Shown here: positions 47,797 to 59,189 of the stretch, in pieces
Layout: each line of letters begins with the position of its first letter
Numbering within the stretch: position 1 is the stretch's first letter
Source of the DNA: Laburnicola sp. R22_1
Lineage: Eukaryota > Ascomycota > Dothideomycetes > Pleosporales > Didymosphaeriaceae
Assembly (NCBI GenBank): GCA_014281115.1
Contig: JACONQ010000001.1
Coordinates: 868,001-932,000 of the forward strand
Length of the DNA stretch: 64,000 nt
Reading direction: 5' to 3'
Made by a program: the position numbers and the translations under genes
The notes under the pieces: model-generated
The model's input: the letters and a program-made list of their open reading frames with translations, nothing else
Database searches by the model: none
What the model was told of the DNA's origin: nothing

Positions 47797-48427
47797 GGTA
47801 ATTATAAAAACAATAAATAAAAAAATATTTTTACTATTACTAAAATAATTAAAAATATTTTTTATTTTTAAAAAGAAAATAGCTTTTAAAGTTAGCTCTT
47901 TTAATATTTTATAAGGCGTAACTAAATAGACCCTATTATATAGTGTTAGTTAGCTATAGCACTTTAGAGGAGTAGCTGCGATTACTTATAGAAATAGTCG
48001 CTATTAAGTTCTACTCTATGCCTAGTACTTTACTTTCGCCTATAAAGAATAGTACTATATTCTAGACTAGTAAATAGATATAGATTAGGTTAGAATTAGG
48101 TTTTCTTATATAAGATCTTAATTCTAATCTAATCTTTACTTATAAATTTTATACTAGTAATAGGTATAAGTTAAGTTAAAATTATATAAACTAGGTTATA
48201 TTAGGTTTAACTAATTATATTTTTTATTAGCTATATATAATATTTATAGTAACTTACTATAAAAATACGTTTATTATTATAGTAGTAATTATTATATTTA
48301 CTTATTATAGTAAAAGTATAGCTTTAGTATTAAATATATATATTAAACTTAGAACTAAGTACTTAACTATTTACCTAGTATTTATATACTTTTATAGTAC
48401 CTATTTACTAGTTATATATTCTTAGCC

Positions 48428-48522
48428 ACTCTTTTTAATTACTAAGCAGAGGGCTCCACTTTTTTTATTTTGTTATTTAAAATAAAAGCCTTTGTTATTT
48501 TACTTCTAGATAAATAAATTAA
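48428..48522 (+). repeat. ~105-bp interspersed repeat, copy c
   Basis: CTCTTTTTAATTACTAAGCA, then AGGGCTCC and AAAGCCTTTGTTATTTTAC; same order as copy a, diverged at its 3' end. Confidence 0.75.
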
Positions 48523-48539
48523 CACTATATATATTCTTA

Positions 48540-49513
48540 GCCTTTCTTCCCTAGAGTTAATTCGTAATATTATGTAATTCTAGGCTGGCTATTTAACTAA
48601 TCACTGTGTTACGTAATTAATAATTTCTTTAATAATTTTTTTGCTATAATAATAATAATAATAATTATAATAGTAACTAACCTAACCAGCTTATTAACTC
48701 TCTTCTATAGTAAATCTTCTCTTATAACTAGTAAGCTATATACTACTCTCTAGGACCTTGCCACTATTACCTATCTCCTTTATACTTCTACTACTACTAC
48801 TACTACTTACTTTTACCCTTATTATTCTTAGTCCCCTATATTAACTACACTCTAAATAATTACTACTATCTTAATAAGCTTTTTATACTATAGCTGCGCT
48901 TTTAAACTCTTATAGTCTCTAAAAAACTACTACTTATTATCTAGTAGCTGCCCTATGCCTTTACTTTACTAGTCTTTATTTTTAAGCTTTTTTAGTTATA
49001 CTTTTACTTTGTTCTATTATTATAGTATAAACGCCTAACCTAACCCTCTATTTAGGTACTAAAGAAGTGCTTTGTACTCTAGAATCTAAAATTATAAGGC
49101 TAGCTAATAAGGTCTAAATAGCTAGGGCTAGGTGTTATTAAAGATATTAAAATTAAGAGGCCCCTTTAATAACCCTACTTACTATATAAAATTGCTAAAT
49201 TTCTAAGAATTATTCTTAACTTTACCTAGCTAATCCTTTATATACTCTTAGAACTCTATTATAGCTATATTACTCTAGGTAGAAGTAGTATACTTAGAAC
49301 ACGAGAATAGTGTTACGTTGCTAGATATAATAGATAAAAAGCTAGATTTAAAAGATATACTATAGTTATATATTAAAAGAAAAGACTTTTTAGTATACTA
49401 GGTATTACTAATATTATAAAAGTAGGCAGACTTTATACACTATGCATATAACAAACTATAGTTACGCTATAGCTACTAGATTATAAGCGTAATAACTAAA
49501 TTATAGTTAAGCA
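48540..49513 (+). mobile_element. diverged transposon remnant, copy A
   Basis: Starts CCTAGAGTTAATTCGTAATA and contains TAGTAACTAACCTAACC, CTTATAACTAGTAAGCTATA, GGCCCCTTTAATAA and AGACTTTATACACTATGCAT. The same ordered blocks recur in copy B immediately downstream and, inverted, in 56720-58050. No intact coding sequence remains; family not identified. Confidence 0.7.
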
Positions 49514-51055
49514 TTCTTTTTTCCTTAGAGTTAATCTGTAATATTACGTAATCCTAGGCCGACTGTTTGACTAACTACTGTGTTACGTAATTAATAATTT
49601 TTTTAACAATATGTTTTATTATAATAATAATAATAATAATTATAATAGTAACTAATCTAACTATTTTGTCTAACTTTTTTTCTATAGTAGATTTCTCCTC
49701 GCAATTGGCGAGCCGTATACTGCTACTTAGAACCTTACTACTATCGCCTATCTCCCCCATGCTCCTGTCGCCACTACTTATTCTTACTCTTATTGCTTGC
49801 GGTCCCCTATCTTAATAGTAGTCTAGATAATTACCACTATCTTAATAAGCTTCTTATACTACTACTACACCTCTAGCGTCTTATATATTGCAACAAATTC
49901 TTTTTATTCTTTACTCTAGTTTTCGTCCTTATAGTCCTTATTATCTTTATTTTTAGTTATATTTTTAAGCTTCTATAGTATAATCTCTATATTGTGCTAT
50001 TATTGCGTTACAAAGGCTACGTCTTTGCTAATATCTAGATATTAAAGGAGTGCCTTGCACTTTAGGATTTAGAGGTATAAGGCGTGGCGAATTAGCCTAA
50101 AGATATTACTAATAGGGTACTTAAAGATAAGCTCTAGAGGCCCCTTTAATAATTCTTCTAGTTGCACAAAGTTGCTAAATCTCTAGAAATTATTCTTAAC
50201 TTTGCCTAGCTAGTTATTTATATCTTAACTAAATTTAATAATAGTTATGTTGCTATAGGTATTAAATTTAGACGCAATATTAGGTTGCTAAAAAGTTATT
50301 ACGTTACTAGATATAATAGACAAAAAGATAAAGATTTAGTATTCTAGGCATTCCTAACGTTATAAGAGGCAGACTTTATATGCTATGCGTATAGCAAACT
50401 ATAGTTGCGCTCCTACTAGGTTGTAAGCACAACAACTAAACTATAGTTAAGTGTTTTATTGCCTACACTACTTTTGTAGTTATAACTCTGCGGTCTATTA
50501 TAGCTCTCTAATAATTTACTAGTTAAGAGATAATATATAACTTAGTTATGCTAGATAGCAAACTATTTATTAACTGCCGTCGCTAATACTACTGTGTAGA
50601 AAGTTAATAACAAAATTATTATTATTTTGTATATATTTTGTTACTACTACTATGTGCTAGATACTAGATTTTAGTGCCTTTTATTTTACTCCTCTCTGTG
50701 TATAGTGCAGACTTGACCTTAGTTAGAATTTTCACATAATAAAGATTTTTAATAGTTAAGCATTCTATTACCTACACTACTTCTATAGTTGCAACTTTAT
50801 AGTTTACTATAGCTCTCTAATAGTTTACTAGTTAAGAGATAATATATAACTTAGTTATGCCTAACTATCTATTAACTACTATTATTAATACTATTATATA
50901 GAATATTAATAATAAATTTTTTTATATATTTTATTACTACTACTATGTGCTAGATACTAGATTATAGTGCCTTCTATTTTACTCCTCTCTATATATAGTG
51001 CGGACTTAACCTTAGTTAAAATTTCTATATAATAAAGATCTTTAATATATTCTTA
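49514..51055 (+). mobile_element. diverged transposon remnant, copy B with duplicated right end
   Basis: Begins TTAGAGTTAATCTGTAATAT as copy A and runs collinear with it, then continues. The last part (about 50452-50756) is repeated in tandem at about 50757-51055: both start near GTTAAGYGTTYTATTRCCTA and end GCAGACTTGACC or GCGGACTTAACC plus ATAATAAAGAT. This end also occurs alone, inverted, at 54095-54195. An LTR-type element is possible but no protein motif is left. Confidence 0.65.
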
Positions 51056-51088
51056 GCTTATATAGTAAGATCGCTTTTTTATATGCAC

Positions 51089-51188
51089 CTTTTACGCTCT
51101 TTATAATTACTAAGCAGGAGGCTCTGCTTTTTTGTTATGTTATTTAGGATAAAAGCCTTTGTGGTTCTACTCCTAAATAGATAATTAA
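51089..51188 (+). repeat. ~105-bp interspersed repeat, copy d
   Basis: TTTTACGCTCTTTATAATTA, GGAGGCTCTGCTTTTTTG, AAAAGCCTTTGTGGTTCTAC; collinear with the family. Confidence 0.8.
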
Positions 51189-51660
51189 ATATCACATAGT
51201 AACTTATTTTATATAAGTAGTATTAATATTAGTATTTAGAACTATTAGTATTTATTTTATAGTAGAAATAGAGTGTTATAAAGAAATACTTTTAAATATT
51301 TTAATTAGAAAAGTTTTTATTACCTTTTAGAGAGTAGCTAGTATAGTAGACTAGAAATATATATAGTACTTATTTTTATTTTACACTATTTCTTTATTAA
51401 GGTAGTTATTAAATAGGTACTCTATAGCTAGCTATATAGATAGTAATATCTGCTAGATCTATATTAGTAAGTATAGAGAGTGTATAGAATAAGTGTATAG
51501 AAAATAAAATAAAATAATAGAACTAAGTTTAGTGTTAATTACTTATATCTAAAAAAATTTAAAGAAAAAAAGATTTAATAGTATATAGGCTATAGCGTAT
51601 AAGTATTATATAATATTATTATATAGTAATATCAAAACTTTCCTTTTTTATTATTACCTT

Positions 51661-51770
51661 CTTACGCCTTTTTAAATTACTAAGCAGAGGGCTTTGCTTT
51701 ATTTATTATATTATTTAAGATGAAAGCCTTTGTCGTTCTGCCCCTAGGTAGATAAAATAACGCCACATTA
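51661..51770 (+). repeat. ~105-bp interspersed repeat, copy e
   Basis: CTTACGCCTTTTTAAATTAC, AGGGCTTTGC, AAAGCCTTTGTCGTTCTGCC and AATAACGCCACAT; one of the less mutated copies. Confidence 0.8.
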
Positions 51771-52139
51771 AAACTTTAATACTTTTAGATACTTTTACCT
51801 ATATAGTATATAGACACTAGCAACTTTTTATTTTAAAGTTACTATTAGTAGTTTTCTATTTCTCTATACAAACTATCTACTTACTAATATTTACTTTATT
51901 TATATATTATTTCCTATTTATATATTTTCTAATCTTACTAGTTTACTCTAGTTAGTAGAAAGATTCTATTAAGTAACTATTTATTATACTTTACTACTAT
52001 TTGTTAGAGACGTAAGGGCTACTTCTGTGCGCTTCTTATCTAGTTGCGTAGTGTCCTTAGGGGCACTCTATACGCTCACCACTATAGTAGTAACTCTAGT
52101 CCCAGGCTTTTTACTAAGTATTATGTATTAGTAAGATCG

Positions 52140-52375
52140 CATTATTTATTTAGTGTTAATTACCCTTTTTAATCACATTTTTTTTAATTTAAGCCTGTGT
52201 AGGTTGGGATAGAAAGGTCGCTCTAGTCCAGCGTCTAAATCTATAGTCTACTCCTAGTCTCTTCTAATATAATAATAGTTTATAATAGTTTATAAACTAC
52301 GCATTTGCTCTACTATTTATAAGCGCCCTAACGCCTACTAAATTTACTTAAAGCGTGTATAGCAAACTAAGCTCT
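52140..52375 (-). repeat. RIP-mutated copy of the 25.7-26.4 kb repeat
   Basis: Read on the minus strand: GTAAATTTAGTAGG, GTAGACTATAGATTTAGACG, GAGCGACCTTTCTATCCC, AACCTACACAGGCTTAAAT, AAAAAGGGTAATTAACACT. These match, in order, the euchromatic unit 3 at 26215-26415, with most differences G-to-A or C-to-T. Confidence 0.78.
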
Positions 52376-53129
52376 ATTATTACTATTATTAGTAATTGCG
52401 CTGCTTATACATTGCGCTTATCTAATATTATAATAACTATAAGAATATAATATATCTATATAACGCTTTCTTTCCCTAGCAACTTATTAATAAACACCTT
52501 CTTTTTCCTCTTAATCTTGCCCTTTATTGCCACTATTCTAACCTATAGCAATATAAGAAACTATAGTAGTAACCCTATGTGTCTATTATAACGCCTATAG
52601 TTATTAATTTATTACTAGCCTAACTAGTATACTAGAACCGCTTTATATAGGCTAAGATATACCTTCTTTTACTTTAACCTATTAATAATCTTCTAAATAG
52701 AGTAGTACTCTAGTATAGATTTAGTAACTTTAAGTAGACAAATTATTAGACCATACTTTTAGGTAGTGTTAATAGCGTCTTTAGTATTAGGACTTAGAAA
52801 GATAGTAGAAAATATAATAGTAGTAGAAGTCTCTTTAAGGTTAACTTTAATATAAAAATAGAGTATTAGTATACCTATAGTATATATAAGTTTCTACCTA
52901 GTATATATCTTATAAGTAGCACAAACCTACTAATATAATAGCTGTTGCTTCTAGTAATCTTTATAGATAATAGTAAAGGAAAATAATAGTTATAGTGCTA
53001 GCGCTATTATATTTTCCTCTCTAGCTCTAAACTAGTATAGCAATAATATAGCCTTACTATATTTTATATATAGATTTTTTTTAGTTAAAGTGGGCGCACT
53101 AAGTCTACTAAGCTTATTTAGCTTACTTA

Positions 53130-53250
53130 TAATGCGCTCACCCCTTTTTATTAATATCTTAAAATGCTTTTCTGTGTATATAATAGTAGGAGGGATATTT
53201 ACTATTATTATAATATTTTTATTAGAAACTCCTTAGTCGCAAAATAAAAT
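53130..53250 (+). repeat. ~115-bp repeat family 2, copy 1
   Basis: Contains CTTTTTATTAATATCTTAAA, GCTTTTCTGTGTATATAATA, ATAATATTTTTATTAGAAAC and CCTTAGTCGCAAAA. Copies 2 and 3 lie at 53885-54012 and 62935-63052. Confidence 0.75.
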
Positions 53251-53386
53251 TAAACAAACTATATATTAGTAAACTTTTAGATAAAATTTATATAGATTTT
53301 ATATATAGTAAAGCTATAGTACTAGGTATAATTATTATATAGAATAGGACTAGATAGTAGAGTAGATACTTCTAATTATTATTTAT

Positions 53387-53602
53387 TGTCTGCACTCTCT
53401 TGTCTTCCAAGTCTACGAGAACTGTTATTAGATAGAACAAGCGCGTTAAGGTCGGATCTGCATAATCGTGCAGGGACCACCGTGCTTGGCGCACAAGGCG
53501 CGACATTAGAGCCAGCCGAACATAGGGGTGACACAACACAGAATACAGACACCAGATACCGAAGACAAAGACCAGTTTTTCCTTGCTACCTGTGAACCGA
53601 CA
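53387..53602. mobile_element. solo LTR, 216 bp
   Basis: Begins TGTCTGCACTCTC and ends GTGAACCGACA, so the ends are the inverted TGTC...GACA expected of an LTR. It is flanked on both sides by TTTAT (53382-53386 and 53603-53607), a perfect 5-bp target-site duplication. Composition is GC-balanced, in contrast to all surrounding DNA. No internal retrotransposon sequence is present, so the element was probably lost by LTR-LTR recombination. The small open frame inside is chance. Confidence 0.85.
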
Positions 53603-53884
53603 TTTATAGATACTAAAATAAAAACTTCTTTTTATATAAATATATACTATATCTCTTCTTTTTTTATAAATAATAAATAAATAAAGTTTATTTTTAAAGT
53701 AATATATACGTGTAGAAGAATTAAATAAATATATTATATAATAATAATAATAAAAAGTAGTCTTATATAAAGGCTAGGTAGAGCTTATATATATAGGCTT
53801 AAAGTAATTTACTAATACTTTAATAGTAATTATTAAATTATTAGTAGAAATTAAGAACTTTAGAGTCTAGTTTAGAGCCTTTTT

Positions 53885-54012
53885 TATATAGGCATTCTAA
53901 TCTCTTTTTATTAACACTACCTTAAAACGCTTTTCTGTGTCAACAATAGCTGGAGAGATAACTGCTATTATTATAATATTTTTATTAGAAACCTCCTTAG
54001 TCGTAAAACAAA
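53885..54012 (+). repeat. ~115-bp repeat family 2, copy 2
   Basis: CTCTTTTTATTAACACTACC, AAACGCTTTTCTGTGTCAAC, ATAACTGCTATTATTATAAT and CTCCTTAGTCGTAAAAC; the least mutated of the three copies. Confidence 0.75.
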
Positions 54013-54094
54013 ACTATATAGGCATTAGTAAAGTTATTCTTCTTATTAATTTATTTAATTTTAAAGATTTTATAGTGCTTATATTAAAGATCTT

Positions 54095-54200
54095 TGTCGT
54101 GTTAAGATTCTAACCAAGGTCGAATCCGCACCATACATAGAGAGGAGTAAAATAGGAGGTACTAAAATCTAGTACCTAGCAAATAGTATTATAGTGCTTA
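54095..54200 (-). repeat. isolated right end of transposon remnant A/B
   Basis: AAGGTCGAATCCGCACCATA, then CATAGAGAGGAGTAAAATAG and TAGTACCTAGC match, inverted, the right end of copy B (about 50670-50750) and the left end of the inverted copy at 56720. Confidence 0.7.
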
Positions 54201-54415
54201 TATAATTTGCAGAGTAATATAATATTAATTATAAGGCGTTTCTTATTTATAGTTTCTAGTTATATAAGATAGTTATAGAGAGCCTTTAAGTCTATATAGA
54301 CAATTATAGGAATTAGTAATTAATTACAACTTAGATTAACGCATAAAGGTTAGTAAATAGCACTTTATAGATAGGCTTAATAGTAAATATAGCCTACTTT
54401 AGCTCTAGTTATCTA

Positions 54416-55949
54416 CGGAGGTGCCTTTCAAAAGTTTTTGCCCACCTTGGCGAGCAGGGGGTTCTGTGCTATTCCTAATTAAGAGCGTTCTCCGGCTGGC
54501 TCTAGCTCTGGCTTCCTGAGCCTCCGACCCTCCTTATACTCGTTGCCTCCATTGAGCTCAAGGATCTGTTCTATATGGTATGGAATCCGCTCAATCCAAG
54601 CCTGTATTTTCTCCTGAGGCAGCTCTCTCCAGCACTGCTCCCATGCCCGTACTGCCTCTGCTCTATTCTTAGGAGCTCCTTTCTTCGTAGTAGCCCTTTT
54701 CATCCATGGCCAGCAAGGCTCAATAGAATTCAAATCAGGAGAGTTACCACACCAGATAATCCTCTTAACATCATGAATGATATATATATAGCTTTGAACG
54801 TAGTGGTCGTGAGAAGGCGCCTTGTCTTCCTGTACAACTGTTCTAGGCCGCGTAGCCTTACACTGCTTTGCAAAAGGAATAAGCTTTGGCAGCAGAATTG
54901 TTGTCTGGTACCAGTACCAGTCAATTCCTGAGCCACTGCCTCGGCTGAGCTTTCCAGTCCTCTGGTTCCATCTCCACTAGGGCAGCCGTCCAGGCTTGGT
55001 ACGGAGACCTAGGCGACGCATGCCATTCTCAAGCTCCCACTCAGCCTTTTTGATAGGATCAAGCTCCTTGTTCAGTTCATCAATTTGAGCAGCAGCAGCC
55101 TCCTTCTCTTTCTTTGTTTCTGGCGTCCAGCAGTGGCAGGGGCCCTTCTTGTCGTACGAGAAACAGCCCCAAAACATAAATTCAGAGTAGCCTTTCCATC
55201 TCTCACGAATACAGCTCCGTACGAAGGCCTCATCTGCTTTCCTCCATACTCGATATCCTCCACGCCTATGGTTGAGAACAACAGACGTTTCGTCTGACTA
55301 GATAACATTCTTCCAATCTTTAAGCGTCTAGTCTTGATGGGCCTGGCACTACTTATATCGATCCTCCTTTATCTGCTTCGTCAACCCAGGCTTCCTCGTT
55401 GGCTTGGTCTTCTTGAAGCCTGCCTTCCTTAAGATTCGCCAGACTGTGGCAGCTGAGATATTGAATCCTTCTTGGCTAAGTGCGCCAGCAACGTCAGCGC
55501 AAGACTTCTCTCGCCCATATCGATCAGTGCGTACGGTGTTGACTACTTTCTCGGAGACTTCAGATTGCTTTGATGGCCGGCCAGATCGATAGGCGTTTTC
55601 AAGATGCTTATCTTCAAGCTTCAGCGGCCGCTGGCCTGGATCGAAACCTCGCTCGATTGCTCGCGCGTATATAGAGTTGATCGTACGCTTCTCGATTCCA
55701 GTGAGTCCGGTGATCTCATTGTTTGACTTGCCTATAGCCTTAAGAACGACTACCGTGGCACGAGTAGAGTTATCGTGATGAACCATAGCGACAGTACTAG
55801 ATAGATCAATTGACAGAGAGTAGTAGTTACAGAGGGTAAGGCCTGAGGTTGAGAAGTGGCCACGTCAACTCGGAGATGCTTCCCGATCTGGAATGTGGCG
55901 CATACCCCTGCTCGCCAAGGTGGGCAAAAACTTTTGAAAGGCACCTCCG
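54416..55949 (-). mobile_element. Tc1/mariner transposon, 1534 bp, complete ends
   Basis: Both ends carry the same inverted repeat of about 45 bases (CGGAGGTGCCTTTCAAAAGT, then TTTTGCCCACCTTGGCGAGC, AGGGG), with essentially no mismatch. TA flanks it on each side (54414-54415 and 55950-55951), the Tc1/mariner target duplication. Length fits the superfamily. Composition is balanced and clearly different from the surrounding block, so insertion is recent relative to RIP of its target. It contains one transposase pseudogene on the minus strand. Confidence 0.92.
54479..55786 (-). pseudogene. Tc1-type DD34E transposase with four TAG stops
   Basis: One continuous frame of 436 codons from MVHHDNSTRATVV at 55786 to a TAA at 54479. 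The N-terminal part has paired helix-turn-helix features (AIGKSNNEITGLTG, then SAATVWRILRKAGF). Catalytic residues: D in WSDETS-type context (after the stop at 55298), D in QEDKAPSHDH, and E in NSPDLNSIEPCWPW; exactly 34 residues separate the last two, giving DD34E. In-frame TAG codons lie at 55349-55351, 55328-55330, 55298-55300 and 54977-54979. At each, family alignment from memory favours Trp (TGG), and TGG to TAG is CpA to TpA on the plus strand, the RIP change. The protein is therefore not made full length. Confidence 0.88.
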
Positions 55950-56061
55950 TATAGTATACTTATATAATAGTAGTATACAGAGAAATTTCCCTAATAATAT
56001 TTATACCTAGTACTCTTTATATAAAAGTAAGCCTATTAATTATTACTTTTAGAACTTTATA

Positions 56062-56178
56062 TGTGTGACGTTAAATTAACTACCTAGGGGTAGGACGACA
56101 AAGGCTTTTATCTCAAATAACATGACAAAAAAAGCAGAGCCCCTACTTAGTAATTAAAAAGAGCGTAAAAAGGTGGTA
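56062..56178 (-). repeat. ~105-bp interspersed repeat, copy f (inverted)
   Basis: GTGTGACGTTAAATTAACTA, CCTAGGGGTAGGACGACAAA, GCAGAGCCCCTACTTAGTAA and AAAGAGCGTAAAAAGG: one of the best preserved copies and a good guide to the consensus. Confidence 0.85.
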
Positions 56179-56719
56179 AAGAACTTTATATAAACTCTTA
56201 TTAGGTTCTTATATTAATATTATATAAAAGTTATTATAGTCTAGTTTATTTAGTATTAGTTATAATTAATAGTAGTATTAAAGTAACTATTAAGTGCTTT
56301 ATATAAGCACGTTTATAATTATTTAAAGTAAATAGTATATAAGTAGTATTATACTACATAGCTAGTAAGAGTATTTAGAAAAATATCTAAGTATTAATTT
56401 TTAGTGTGGCACGCCTCTAATTAGGAAGCTTGGGAACAGAAGTATTATATTATTTAGGTGCTTTAAGGAGCATTTTATATAGAGAATCTTAAAGTAGAAA
56501 AAATATTATTCTAGAGCTTATTACTCTAGAGCTTATTACTTTAAAGCTTTATAAGCTCTAAGGGCTATTTACGTAATATACTCCCTAGCTTTTAAAAAAG
56601 CTTTTAAGAAGAGCTGCTAAGAGTAGTAAGAAGATAGAAAGAGAATAAAAGAAAAAGAAAATCTATCCTATAATACTTTATAGAGTGTAAGAATAAGAGG
56701 CAAGTTTATTATTATTAAA

Positions 56720-58050
56720 GATTTTTATTATATGGAGATTCTAACTAAGGTTAAGTCCGCACTACACATAGAGAGGAGTAAAATAGAAGGCACTATAACC
56801 TAGTACTTAGCATATAGTAGTAGTAACATAATATACACAAAGTAATAATAATTTGCTATTAACTTTCCTTATAGTAGTATTATTAATAGTAGTTAATAAA
56901 TAGTCTACTATTTAGTATAACTAAGTTATATATTATCTCTTAACTAGTAGACTATTAGAGAGCTATAGTAGACTACAAAGTCGCAACTATAGAAGTAGCG
57001 TAGGTAATAGAACGCTTAACTATAGTTTAGTTATTGTGCTCGTAATTTAGTAGTAGTATAACTATTGTTTACTATATATATAACGTATAAAGTCTACTTA
57101 CTCTTATAATATTAGAAACGCCTAAGACACAAAATCTTTATCTCTTTATTTATTATATCTAGCAACGCAACAACTTTCTAGTAACCTAATATTATATCTA
57201 AATCTATTACCTATAGCAATATAACTATTATTAAATTTAGTTAGGATATAGATAACTAGCTAGGTAAAATTAAAGATAATCTTTACAGATTTAGCAATCT
57301 TATATAACTAGAAGAATTATTAAAGGGGCCTTTAGAGCTTATCTTTAAGTACCCTATTAGTAATATCTTTAGGCTAATTTGGTGCGCCTTATACCTTTAA
57401 ATTCTAGAGTGTAAGACACTTCTTTAGTATTTAGATATTAGTAAAAACATAGCCTTTATAATGTAATAATAGTATAATATAGAGATTATACTATAGAAGC
57501 TTAAAAATATAACTAAAAATAAAGGTAATAAGAAGTATAAAGGCGAGGACTAGAGTAAAAGAGAAAAAGAGTTTATTATAATATATAAGACGCTAGAGGC
57601 ATATTAGTAGCGCAAGAAGCTTATTAAGATAGTAGCGATTATTTAGGCTACTTGTAAGGTAGGGGACTATAAGTAATAAGGGTAAGAGTAAGTAGTAGTA
57701 GTAGAAGTATAGAGGAGATAGGTGGTAGTAGCAAGATCCTAGATAGTAGTATATAGCTTGCTAGTTGTAAGAGAAGATTTACTATAAGGAGAAAGTCAAA
57801 TAAAATAGTTAGATTAGTTACTATTATAATTGTTGTTATTATTATTACACTAAGTAGGGGGCTCTGCTTTTTTTATTATGTTATTTAAGATAAAAGCCTT
57901 TATTATTCTACTCCTAGGTAGATAAAATAACGCCACATTATTATTATAGCAAAAAATATTATTAAAGAAATTATTAATTACGTAACACAGTGGTTGGTTA
58001 AATAGCTAGTCTAGAATTACGTAATATTATAGATTAACTCTAGGAAGAAA
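56720..58050 (-). mobile_element. diverged transposon remnant, copy C (inverted, interrupted)
   Basis: Inverted relative to copies A and B; reading outward it matches their blocks (for example AGTTAATCTATAATATTACG at the far end, GGGGCCTTTAGAGCTTATC, GCAACTATAGAAGTAGCGTA). It is split at about 57845-57953 by copy g of the ~105-bp repeat, which is absent at the same place in copies A and B. No intact coding sequence. Confidence 0.72.
57849..57953 (+). repeat. ~105-bp interspersed repeat, copy g (inserted in remnant C)
   Basis: CACTAAGTAGGGGGCTCTGC, AAAAGCCTTTATTATTCTAC, TAGGTAGATAAAATAACGCC, ACATTA. It sits inside the run of ATA/ATT repeats that is continuous in copies A (about 48650) and B (about 49620), so it marks an insertion. 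Confidence 0.82.
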
Positions 58051-58619
58051 GTTTATTATTATATATATAGCTATAGGAGGAGTAGGGGGACTATAACTAT
58101 AAAGCTTAAGTGTACTAGGAGGGCTAGTCCTAAGCTATATATCTATAGGAGAAAAAAATAAAAGTAATATAGCCTTTTATATAACACTTACTATAATTAG
58201 CGTACTAGATTATTTACCCCTAAGATATATAGCTATATAAAGCGCTTATACTATAATACCTCTAAAGTACTAAATATATAAGGGACTTTGGACTAAGAGG
58301 TTAGAGTTGCCTAAGTAAACTTATAAATTTAATAGAGTTTAATAGTAACTCTGGCTATAGACTTATATATACTCCTAGCTTAGTAGGAGTATAGACTTAA
58401 AACTTTAAGGCAGCAGGCTAAGTAACTATAGAAGGGCGCTTAGCCTTTTATATATCTTCCCCCCTTTAAAAAAATCCTAGCGTTATATTCTATACTTTAT
58501 ATAGTAGTAGCACTAATCCCCCTTCTATGCGCCTAAAGTCTTAAGAATAAATCTAATACTACGTGTGCTAGTAATAGTGTTTTAAGCCTCTATAAGGTTT
58601 TAAGCGTACTTTAGCTAAA

Positions 58620-58770
58620 GAGAGCACTAGACTTCTATTCTTTTACCTTTAGTAGGGTAATCTAGTTATTATGTCTAACGCGTTTATATTTATATCTCTT
58701 AGATTCTATAGGGTAACTTAGTTATTATATCTAACGCATTTATATTTATCTCTCTTAGTTTCTATAGCAT
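58620..58770 (+). repeat. short tandem duplication, ~65-bp unit
   Basis: TAGTTATTATGTCTAACGCG and TAGTTATTATATCTAACGCA, each followed by TTTATATTTAT...CTCTTAG and a similar tail, give two adjacent copies. Confidence 0.7.
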
Positions 58771-59189
58771 AGCTGCCTATTTTAGTTAAGAATTCGCGCT
58801 AGTGTTATTTACTTTAGCTAAGATAAATAAAAAGGTCTCTGCCTTAGTTCTACTTTTCTTTTTTATTCTACTACTATATTTGCGACGCTCCTTATTAACA
58901 TTACGCTATATTCTAATTAGTACTTCTACTTTTATATTATTTTTACTATCTTTTTTATTATTAATCTCTATTATAGTTAGAGCTAATAAGCAATACCTTA
59001 TAGTAGCCTTTATAATTTTAAGCAAGCGTCTAAAGGCTAGCTTAACTATAGATTAGTATTCCTTTATAAACATTATAACTTATAGCACTCTTACTTATAA
59101 TAGTAAGCTTTTACTACCTACTTTAGTTTTCTATAGTGCTAAAGACCTTAAGAAGTTTATATATAATAAGACTATAAAAAACTATTAAT

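Larger units (their letters stand above)
47464..48009. mobile_element. 546-bp terminal-inverted-repeat element (MITE-like)
   Basis: The left end ACTTAATAGCGGCCACCCCT, then ATAAGCAATTGCAGCCACCC, is mirrored at the right end: the reverse complement of 47958-48009 reads ACTTAATAGCGACTATTTCT, then ATAAGTAATCGCAGCTACTC. The arms are ~50 bases and differ mostly by C-to-T or G-to-A changes. No protein is encoded. Inside, two inverted copies of the ~105-bp repeat face each other. No clear target duplication was found. The left end coincides with the border of the AT-rich block. Confidence 0.75.

Noticed and set aside
53386..53595. 69-codon frame in the GC-balanced island
   Set aside because: Lacks an ATG and coincides with the solo LTR, which explains the island better.
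58802..59056. 84-codon hydrophobic frame in the AT-rich block
   Set aside because: Leu/Ile/Phe-rich composition is what T-rich mutated DNA gives; no domain recognised.
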